44,032 nucleotides of DNA, taken from Gracilaria caudata. Its lineage: Eukaryota > Rhodophyta > Florideophyceae > Gracilariales > Gracilariaceae. The DNA is taken from positions 1-44,032 of the forward strand of contig JASCIV010000118.1 in NCBI GenBank assembly GCA_030374735.1. The letters are read 5' to 3'. Of the stretch, positions 36,796-44,032 are shown one piece after another. The notes under the pieces were generated by a model that saw nothing but the letters and a program-made list of their open reading frames with translations, did not search any database and was not told the origin of the DNA. Both the position numbers and the translations under genes were made by a program. Position 1 is the first letter of the stretch. Each line of letters starts with the position of its first letter.

Positions 36796-37484
36796 CGATT
36801 CCTACGTCTGAGCAACTACTTGCAGAACTAGGTTATAGTCCGTAGCGATGGAGGCCTCTCATTCTTCACTGTACTAGCCCGTTAACAGATCTCGAGGCTA
36901 GCTCCATTTGGTCTGATAGCAAAGCGTCTTCTCTCCAAACATTAAGTTCCTACTAACTCCCTCCCACTCCTGCACTTCACCAACTTGGGAGCGTTACCCT
37001 TGGGTAATATGCAGAGAGGACACGAATGAGAGAAACCTGGGCACACAAGTGTTACTAGCCATAGTTAACCTGTTGGATTTCTGCTCGTATACTTGTCCTA
37101 CTGGTCTTCGTACTCAACCTTGTCTTCGCAAGACGATCTGGGATGTAGGAAGTGAATTCACTTCAGATATGCCAAGCGGTTAGGATTGGTATCCTTCGAC
37201 GACTATAAGGGTGTAGTGATAAAGGCCCTTTACCGTAAGTTGACCTCTCTCAAAGCCTTCTTTCCAAACGCACGCACCCACAAAATGGTGAAAAAAAAAA
37301 AAAAAAAAACGAGCCCACACACAGGACAAGAGTATGCAACTTCCGCCACGACGACAGCAAATCGAAGAGCAGCTTAGTTGATAGACGCTGCCGTTTGCCC
37401 CGAAGAGACAGGATCTCTAAATCTCCCACTGCATACCTTACAAGCCTACTGGAGAGCAAACGACGGGTGCAGAGCAACTGCACA
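36796..37484. other. Spacer before the LYR gene, with a poly(A) tract
   Basis: A 19-nt A-run lies at 37291-37309. About 120 bp before it, TGCCAAGCGGTTAGG near 37169 resembles a tRNA-type A box, but no B box is found. TACCCTTG occurs at 36995-37002. No gene is supported. Confidence 0.4.
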
Positions 37485-37816
37485 ATGGCATCGGCTTCCA
37501 GTCTGCGACAAGAAGCGCTTCAACTTTACCGTGAAATACTTCGCACAGCACGCGTCTTTCGAGGGCAAAGCAACGAAAGGATGCAAAACATAGAACTGCA
37601 GCTGCGCGAATCAGCACGGAGAGAATTTGAACAAAACCGAGAACTGGGTAGTAGCGAAGATATTTGCCGTAGACTGGTGGTGGGACGAGATGCGTTGCAT
37701 CAGATCCAAGATAAGGTAGGTGAGCATTTTCAGTACGAATATAAGCGGGTTAATACTGACCAGAAGCTGTGCGTTTGTTCCGATAGATCGCTGAAAAGAT
37801 GAACACTGAACATTGA
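37485..37816 (+). CDS. LYR-motif (Complex1_LYR) protein, two exons
   Basis: Exons 37485-37715 and 37787-37816 around a 71-nt intron (AAG|GTAGGT..CGATAG) give 86 residues, ending KIAEKMNTEH. The N-terminal helix carries the LYR signature (ALQLYREILRTARVF, L14-Y15-R16). The following helices read ARREFEQNRELGSSEDICRR, the R-x-EF-x-x-NR spacing of the family. LYR proteins are small mitochondrial assembly factors or accessory subunits that bind acyl-ACP and, in some cases, the Fe-S machinery. Which of them this one is (complex I, II or III, or ribosome related) cannot be decided. If the intron is retained the frame would run to 37802 with an unrelated Cys-containing tail; the spliced form keeps the helical pattern and is preferred. 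Confidence 0.75.
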
Positions 37817-37919
37817 GGATGAGATAAGCGGGATTGAGTGTATGGGTGACAGTGATTGCTGTGCTCAACTGCTGTGGGCGTGAGTTTAGTGACTAACGCT
37901 CGAACACGGTGGTTCGGCT

Positions 37920-38549
37920 TCACTGGTCGTGATCGGGATCTCTTAAATTGTCATTTTGATACTCGTCTTCGTCTGTAAGCGCGCCTTCCATGAGTTCACG
38001 CAATTCCTGCTCCTCCCGTGCTCGTTCGGCAGTGACGGGAGCAGCCATAGGAGTATCAAACCCTTTTGGCAACAAAAACTTCGCCTTCTCACCAAACCAA
38101 GCCAGACGATTGACCCACTCAGGAGCGCATTTTCCCGTGAGCTTTTCGCAAAGGTCACTCGCAAAGTGGTTACAATTCCTAGTGAGCAAGTTATAGGTGT
38201 TGCCCAGCCACACGGTGGACATGGCGTCAACAAGCTCCTTCACCTGCTCGGTGGATAGTCGAGTGAAGCCGATGAGCAAAGTTTGTCGGAAACGAGCGTC
38301 GGGAGCCTTCTTGGGACGCGTGGTGAAGACGCCTGTGTGGGCGTGAGGATGACCTCCATATGCATACTCGACGCCGTACACGCAGACGCCACTATGATAA
38401 AGACCAACACCAAATGCATACAGATAGCCGTTGATATTGGAGACGGCGTCGGGGCTTTCTGGATGCTGGAGGTCGTAAACGTTAAGCTCGACCGGGACGC
38501 CCGGTCCGGGCGGCAGCGGCGGCGTGGAAAGCTCGTCGGACGGAGACAT
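37920..38549 (-). CDS. PPPDE (DeSI-type) peptidase
   Basis: A 209-residue intronless protein of the PPPDE thiol-peptidase superfamily. The domain spans about residues 20-155. VGLYHSGVCVYGVEYAYGGH contains the catalytic histidine (His52), and YNLLTRNCNHFASDLCEKLT contains the catalytic cysteine (Cys126). PEWVNRLAWFGEKAKFLLP closes the fold, and the tail is acidic (TDEDEYQNDNLRDPDHD). Relatives remove SUMO or ubiquitin-like modifiers (DeSI-1, DeSI-2); some act on ubiquitin. Which modifier is used here is not visible. The N-terminal 19 residues are Pro-rich. The start at 38549 is chosen because the domain follows closely; the frame is open upstream to 38732 with a less conserved, Arg-rich extension. 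The LPMO-like gene lies 233 bp upstream on the same strand. Confidence 0.85.
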   Translation of the reverse strand: MSPSDELSTPPLPPGPGVPVELNVYDLQHPESPDAVSNINGYLYAFGVGLYHSGVCVYGVEYAYGGHPHAHTGVFTTRPKKAPDARFRQTLLIGFTRLSTEQVKELVDAMSTVWLGNTYNLLTRNCNHFASDLCEKLTGKCAPEWVNRLAWFGEKAKFLLPKGFDTPMAAPVTAERAREEQELRELMEGALTDEDEYQNDNLRDPDHDQ

Positions 38550-38782
38550 GACACGTTGGTTGCGCGAGCAGACCAAGACGGGGGCAGCGATTACTGGGTG
38601 CAGATGGTTGGCAGCTGCGGCGCCTTCTCTTCGGCTAACGTCTAGACGTTCGTCTACGACCGCACAGCGCAGAGATGGCCTCCGCGGGTCGCGTTTCGAA
38701 CCGCAATCTGTAGTAAGAATGACTCTGTACACGTTGCTCTATGGTTTTAATTATGCAAAAGTTTTGACAAGTTGCCCTAAAG

Positions 38783-40141
38783 TTATTCTGAGCTGTGGTT
38801 GATGCCGAGCGCGGCCGCCGTGTCCACGTCTCCGTTCTCAGCAGCGCTGCTGCCTCCGTCCCCTCCATCGCCCCCACCAGCTTCACCACCACCGCCGCCA
38901 TCGTTGTCCTGGCCGTCGCCGCTACCGCTGTCCGCGCCGTTGTCGCCGCCGTCGGCACTTGCGGGGTCTGTTTCCTCGGGCGAGCGGCGGTCGCTCGTGT
39001 CCTTGCTGCGCGCGCCAACGAAAACGCCACTGCTGGTGGTCGCCGATGTCGTCGAGTGCAGCGGCACCATGACTGGAACCGGCGCTGGTGCTAGTGCTGG
39101 TGCTGGAGCTGGTGCTGGAGCTGGAGCTGGTGCTGGAGCTGGAGCTGGAGCTGAATTAGCATGATGCGGGGAGCCTCCAACATGTGAGTGGCTTCCGTGA
39201 TGAGGCTCAGGGCGAGGATTGTGATGAGCTCCACTGCCATGATGTTGACTAGGCGGCGCTCCTCGGGGAACGATCCTCACGTCCGAACATTGCCAATACT
39301 CTTCCGGGAATTCTGGGCCGCCACACGTCCCTTTTGAGCTCGTCCATCCAGCGACAGCTCCCCCTTGTCCAGAGCAAGGTCTCCATCTCGGCGCGTCGGG
39401 TCCCGTGAAGTAGTCCGCCACCCCTGGTGGGTTACAAGTGTTGGCAGCTGTCCAGTACCATTGAATCACGCAGTGGTCGCATACCAACCATGGGGGAAGC
39501 ACGTATGCCATTGACCTTGATCTGCCTCCCACCATTGCTGGTTCGTGATCCATGCAGGGTAGATACCATCGACTTGGATGGTTTCTGTCGATTGGACCGC
39601 AGTCGGGGTGGTTACCTGAATCGCACGGACCTTTCGCGCGTATCAGTCTTGTGCAGTGCCCTTCTTGGAAGCACCTTGGTGAGATGTCGTCGCCGCATCT
39701 GTCTATGTCGCAAATGTAGAACTCGTAGTATCCGTTATGGTGCGTGATTATCTCCGACTCGAAGAACACCACACTGCCTTGTTCATAAGTCCTTACTCGC
39801 TTGGCATCCCAGTAGTACTTTCCACCTCGAAGATGATCTTGCGGACCGTACAAATGGTCGCCACAAACTCCGCATCGCCATTTATAAAACGGGCTCAGGG
39901 GTTCGTACGGAGTCCAGTTGTTTCCAGCGGCATTCTTCACCGACCGAAGCCCAGAGCCTGGCACAGTTGACTTATCGCCCGCGGGAAAATGACACTCGTA
40001 GTCAATCGGTGCGTTCTCATCAATTGGTTGCGTGATATGGTTTCGGATGTTCAGCGCGCCTCGTTGTCGTGGGTCACTCACAAAACCGTGGGAGTCTCCA
40101 CGCGCCAGAAAAAGGCAAAGAATCACAAACAGTTCCAACAT
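38783..40141 (-). CDS. Secreted AA15-like lytic polysaccharide monooxygenase
   Basis: A 452-residue intronless protein. The signal peptide (MLELFVILCLFLARGDS) ends immediately before HGFVSDPRQRGAL, so His18 would become the N-terminal residue, as LPMO copper centres require. The second histidine of the brace is in ITHHNGYYEFYICD (probably His135). The domain has the Cys pattern of the PF03067/AA15 group: WRCGVCGD, GGKYY, CFQEGHC, then PPWLVCDHCVIQWYWTAANT and CSDVRIVP (to about residue 292). After it comes a His-rich linker, a (Pro-Ala)n stretch and an acidic Asp/Gly-rich tail, probably disordered or glycosylated. AA15 enzymes oxidatively cut chitin or cellulose outside the cell; the substrate here is unknown. 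The start is set by the signal peptide. There is no membrane anchor. Confidence 0.85.
   Translation of the reverse strand: MLELFVILCLFLARGDSHGFVSDPRQRGALNIRNHITQPIDENAPIDYECHFPAGDKSTVPGSGLRSVKNAAGNNWTPYEPLSPFYKWRCGVCGDHLYGPQDHLRGGKYYWDAKRVRTYEQGSVVFFESEIITHHNGYYEFYICDIDRCGDDISPRCFQEGHCTRLIRAKGPCDSGNHPDCGPIDRNHPSRWYLPCMDHEPAMVGGRSRSMAYVLPPWLVCDHCVIQWYWTAANTCNPPGVADYFTGPDAPRWRPCSGQGGAVAGWTSSKGTCGGPEFPEEYWQCSDVRIVPRGAPPSQHHGSGAHHNPRPEPHHGSHSHVGGSPHHANSAPAPAPAPAPAPAPAPAPALAPAPVPVMVPLHSTTSATTSSGVFVGARSKDTSDRRSPEETDPASADGGDNGADSGSGDGQDNDGGGGGEAGGGDGGDGGSSAAENGDVDTAAALGINHSSE
39080..39153 (-). repeat. (Pro-Ala)n-encoding hexanucleotide repeat inside the LPMO gene
   Basis: Units of CTGGAG/CTGGTG on the plus strand read as GCTCCA-like codons on the coding strand and give eight or more Pro-Ala dipeptides. 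They form an extended linker between the catalytic domain and the acidic tail. Copy number may vary between strains. Confidence 0.85.
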
Positions 40142-42295
40142 AACTTCGTCAGCGTCGCTTCAATCTTTGGGAAAGACTATTTAGCCATTTGGCTTTCACA
40201 GCGGTTCCAAACCACTTAACGCTTTTGTTGATTCATTCATATACGCTAAACTCCCAAACTTCACGGAGTTACCGTTGCGTAAGGCCCAAGCCGTCACACT
40301 AGCCTTGCAACTTCAAGTCCGAACTGTTGTTATGCATGCGCCGCTTTCGGGCCCGTGTGGTTGGTGACTGCGTCAGCACAGCTATATCGAGAATGGTATT
40401 CTTAGCCATCAACGGGGGGGGGTGCTGTACCTTGGTGTCTAAAGTCGTCATGCTGTGCAGACTCATCCTTGTTTTCTACGATGGCCTTTCGTTTAAACTC
40501 TTCATCAGGGATTGGCATGCAATGTCGTACATCGAGCTGCAGACGTCAACGCTTCCGTCGCACAAGTCAGGAGTAGCTGCTGCAGACAGTTTTATTCCCC
40601 GATGTATTTGCCACATAGATGTAGTACATCGAGGTATATGAAGATGCTTACATGTGCCCATGCCCACTCTAGACGTCGCATTCGGTCGTTCAGCTTTGCA
40701 ACGGCTAACGTGCCCCGGGTATTTTGCTTGTAACTGTGAATGCCATGACACTGCTTACGAAAAGTGTAAACCTGAGATTGGGAGTCATATTCGTAAGGCC
40801 CATGTCGCCGATGATTTAGGCTCGGCTCCCGTAGAAAGCCGGCATTTATGCTCTCCTTTCCTTTTGTGAGTGTCCGACGGATGCGAGATTTGTACTCATC
40901 GAAGTTACACGGAGTTCTCCATGATAAACAATTTAAGTTGATGTGTCTTCAACTAGCTCATGAATCACACTACTGCATCACTGTTTCTTTGACTCCTTTG
41001 AGCATGTACTTTTTGTAGGGGCGTACGTGTGACTAACTAATCGCCCCAATTCGGTAGTCATTAGCAAGCCCAAATTTGGCGTAGTTAGTCAGTTGCAGTC
41101 ATCGAGATCACAGTGGTTGTTGCGCCAGACCAAACACGCAATCGTACGCGCCACAGGCTTGAACGTTTCACCTTAAGCGCGCAGGAGACCCTTCTGCTCT
41201 GATTCACTTGCGCTTGCTTGGCAATGACTGCCGTGGCAGCAAGCTCAGTGGTTGATGCGGGATGTTGTTGAGTAGGAGCCATCGTTGGCAAAGCGTCTGA
41301 CCGCCTGACTGGATTGGTAGATTGGGTGAATGCAGGAATAGCCATCCTGTCAGATGGTCAAATATCAGCCAATAAAAACGCTGAAATCTGGTCGCGGCGG
41401 AACCAAATCCGGCGGTCTGAAAGGACCCTCAAGGGGTCCGTCCAGCTCGCCAAACCGTCCGCCAGATGTCTCCACCACGAAATGCACTCGAGACAAGCAA
41501 TAGGAGCTCTGACAGCGGCCGTTGCCGCGTTTTCTACTGCGGTTTCCGTCATGCTCAGCATCAGAAAGAAGCCCAGGACACCCAACAGAAGGCATACAGT
41601 TGCCCAGCACCGCAGAAACGGTTTGCTGCACCCTCGGAATGAATCTTACAACACTCCATGACGTCGTGTGCTTAGCACGGGCACAGATACCGACTTCATC
41701 GTCGTTACCAACTTTACAAGAAGTATCTTTCTAGAAACCATTCTACCGTTTCTATACACAAGCAGAGCTCAGTGCAACATTGGATTCCTTATAAGAAGGC
41801 TCAGAGTCTTCTCTCAGCTCCGTCGATTTTCTCTCAGTTCCCTTAAACTATCTCAAAGAAAGCAGCAATATGTTTCAGATTTGTCCATCTTTTGAAGTTT
41901 TGCCATCTTCTCTAAGCGTATGGCTTGATTTTGCGTTAAATTTTCTTCCACGAGCGACAAGAAAACGTAATCTTCCCTTCTCGCATTAAATGGCCAACGC
42001 CGGATGAAATAAAGCTTTCAGTCTCTCTATTCTAAACGAATGGCAAACGCCGTCCTTTACTGAAAGGTTTGTTTGGTATAACGGACGGTGGTCGCTTCAA
42101 ACGCCATAACTACGCCGATCCTTACAAATAGAACGCTTACTACGAGGGATATACCCAACAGGAGGAGGTCTTCAACTTTTTCGTGTTTAATTTTCACGGA
42201 AAAATTATTCATGCAATCATCAATTTTCCTGGGAGTTGGCAAGACACGAAGCCAGCGAAAGTATCCGCCCTGTACTACGCTAAACTGTCCGATGA
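40142..42295. other. Spacer between the LPMO gene and the terminal retroelement
   Basis: About 2.1 kb with no certain gene. The plus-strand frame at 41314-41661 (115 codons) has a hydrophobic segment AIGALTAAVAAFSTAVSVML flanked by basic residues and could be a small membrane protein, but it has no recognisable family and a competing open frame lies antisense. A run of nine Gs occurs near 40421. Nothing else stands out. Confidence 0.35.
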
Positions 42296-44032
42296 GTTAA
42301 CACCATCAAACTGCGCGGCTGTGACCTCGTCCTCCTAAGCATCGACGCTACCAACACCTTTGACGCCATTGAACGACAGCTTCTTCTCCAAGCCACACTT
42401 GATCATTGCCCTACCATTGCCCGACTCGTGCACAACTGTTATTGCCTTATATTCCACTCCGATTCGGACACTGTTGCGTTGAGAGTGAAACAGGCACACA
42501 GCAAGGAGACCGACTTAGCCCCTTTCTCTTTTCGCTCAGTCTGCATCATCTCATTATCAAAATGCAGAATCAGTTTCGTCCTGTGCTTAACATTTTCTAC
42601 TCTGATGACGGCAACATCATTCTTCATCGACACATGGCATCTGCTTTTCTCACTGCGCTACATACCGAGGGCTCCAAGATCGGTTATATCCCCAACCTTC
42701 AAAAAACCTTTGCTTGGTGGTGGACGACACCAGTTATCCCAAGTTTCCCAGGCACCATTAACACAGACAAAGCTGTAACCGTGCTTGGTGCCCCATGAAG
42801 ACACTAGAACGCTGTTAGGCACCTTCTGAAAGCACGAAGGCACAGCCAACAACGACTCTGTAACGCCCTAGTTTCCCTCAATGACACTCAAATGGCGCTT
42901 ACTCTCCTCCGCTTCTGTGCCGGAGCCTGTAAGATGACCTATGTTCTACGAACTACCCCGCCGCATTTAACCAAAGTTGAGGTCGAAAACTTCGACGAAC
43001 AACAGCGAGGGGTATTTCAGAAGATTCACCGTCATGTCTCACTCCAAGGTTGGAGATCCGCTTGTTTACCTTTTCAAAGAGGCGGTTTGGGCCTCCTGTC
43101 AGCCTCCTGGGTCCGAAGAGCTGCATTTGTCTCGTCTTATATGGCTGCTTACTCATTGATAAATGGAGCCATACAACAGGCTTTGCAGCAGTTTAACATC
43201 ACCCCCTCACATTTCGTCCGCATGGCGCAAATTGCCAACTTCGTTTGTGACACCTATACACTTTCATCTCAATTCTCGTTCGACTCCCTTTCATCTCGAG
43301 CCCACGAGTCTGGTGCCATTCCCAAGCTGCGGCATCTCTATCAGGACGCCATTTTCAACCAAGTGGCCGCGGCGCATTCCCCCACCACTGCTTCAAGTCT
43401 CAACAGATTGGCACTTGCTCGACTTAAATCCACATCTCCCATTGAAGCCTCACTCTGCTTTACCTCCTTTGTGAACCCTGCCTCTAACCCTTCCATTGCA
43501 CCAGATATATTCAAGACGATGATCGATCTTCGTCTCGGTGAAAAGCTCTTTACTGGCACGCCTTGTCCTGCTTGTGCTGCATCCAATGCCCAGTCAGTGC
43601 CACGCTTAGACCCTTTTGGATATCACGCTATGATCTGCCCAGTAGGTCTTGGTGCGACTAGAAGACATAACGCTCTCCGCGACACGTTGTACACCTTTCT
43701 GAAGCAACCGCCTCTTTGTTTACATGTCGTTCGTGAATGGAAATTTCCATCGCAGCAGCACCTTCATGAAACCGAACAATGGCGACTTGACTTGCTAATT
43801 GATGATATCCGCTTTAGTGATGCTCCACTAGGCATTGATGTTACGATAGTAAGCCCCAGCAGCCGCAACTTTGCGTCACCATCGTCGCGAGCAGCCGATG
43901 CGGCTGCCACCAAAGCGGAAACGCTGAAACTTGCAAAGTACTGTAGTACAGCCGCTACAGCGAGTAGCAACAACAGTGTACTATGCCCGACAAAGGGGAA
44001 GATCTGCGCAGTACCCAGGCAGGGACTATGGA
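42296..44032 (+). pseudogene. Non-LTR retrotransposon, reverse transcriptase plus restriction-like endonuclease region, 5'-truncated and broken
   Basis: The frame begins within the RT domain (VLLSIDATNTFDAIERQLLL). It shifts near 42490 into ETGTQQGDRLSPFLFSLSLH and then IFYSDDGNIIL, the RT active site with YSDD in place of the usual YADD. In-frame stops follow at 42796 and 42805. From 42808 the same frame is open through the window edge. This last part has thumb and linker helices, then CPACAASNAQSVPRLDPFGY with HAMICP (a C-x2-C..H-x3-C finger), then RRHNALRD, and WRLDLLIDDI..APLGIDVTIVSP. The last resembles the PD-(D/E)xK restriction-like endonuclease that follows RT in R2/NeSL-type elements. 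Upstream of 42296 similarity ends, as in 5' truncation on target-primed insertion. The 3' end lies beyond the window. It is a different family from the LINE tails at 20.6, 31.9 and 36.4 kb. Confidence 0.75.

Noticed and set aside
38795..39164. Plus-strand Pro/Ala/Ser-rich frames opposite the LPMO tail.
   Set aside because: They are shadows of the acidic and Pro-Ala repeat codons of the LPMO gene.
1..44032. CRISPR array, bacterial operon, ribosomal RNA or prophage.
   Set aside because: No regularly spaced direct repeats, Shine-Dalgarno-led gene runs or rRNA-like sequence were seen. Gene content and introns are eukaryotic.

Overview
This is a stretch of eukaryotic nuclear DNA. The evidence is spliceosomal introns with GT..AG borders (62-150 nt), 5' TATA boxes, mitochondrial and plastid targeting sequences, and eukaryote-only proteins (COG1, LSM12, FACT/SSRP1, a Tim13-like protein, Hsp110). 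A carotenoid (prolycopene) isomerase with an N-terminal transit-peptide-like extension makes the host photosynthetic. Most genes are intronless, intergenic DNA is littered with retroelement relics, SSRP1 has no HMG box and there is an AA15-type LPMO-like secreted protein. Together these best fit a mesophilic red alga (florideophyte-like, for example Chondrus). That assignment is an inference from gene content, not a match.

Layout. 1-1044: right-hand end of a hAT DNA transposon (transposase C-terminus with an in-frame stop, an array of GATTGCAA/TTGCAATC sites, terminal inverted repeat, 8-bp flank). 1178-1780 (-): small secreted protein. 1.8-4.5 kb: mostly empty, with one candidate short spliced gene (2673-3028, -). 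4.57-7.98 kb: LSM12 (+, three exons), a SHAQKYF MYB factor (-) and a small coiled-coil gene (+, two exons). 8.76-11.47 kb: COG1 (+). 11.7-14.5 kb: a secreted Cys-rich acidic protein and an NDUFAF7/MidA methyltransferase (both -). 15.5-19.7 kb: the E2 subunit of 2-oxoglutarate dehydrogenase (-) diverging from an Hsp110 chaperone (+) across a ~400-bp shared promoter. 19.7-21.2 kb: spacer with a LINE tail. 21.2-23.6 kb (-): ACT-domain protein kinase. 23.6-25.5 kb: spacer with relics. 25.5-28.7 kb (-): a membrane protein of unknown function and an MFS transporter. 29.6-31.2 kb (-): SSRP1/Pob3. 31.8-32.3 kb (-): LINE tail. 32.4-34.2 kb (-): CRTISO, divergent from a Tim13-like gene (+). 34.8-37.5 kb: relics, poly(A) tracts and one unassigned ORF. 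37.5-40.1 kb: an LYR-motif protein (+), a PPPDE peptidase (-) and an AA15-like LPMO (-). 40.1-42.3 kb: spacer. 42.3 kb to the end (+): a 5'-truncated non-LTR retrotransposon carrying RT and a restriction-like endonuclease region.

The genes are mainly unrelated housekeeping functions; I see no operon-like functional cluster. Mitochondrial functions recur (NDUFAF7, DLST, Tim13-like, LYR protein) but are not contiguous. I find no clear new multi-gene system. The most distinctive signals are the hAT end with its dense binding-site array, the LPMO-like protein, the Tim13-like protein lacking its fourth cysteine, two non-LTR element families, and a short recurrent motif (TACCCTTG) confined to spacers and found as a small insertion inside one LINE copy.
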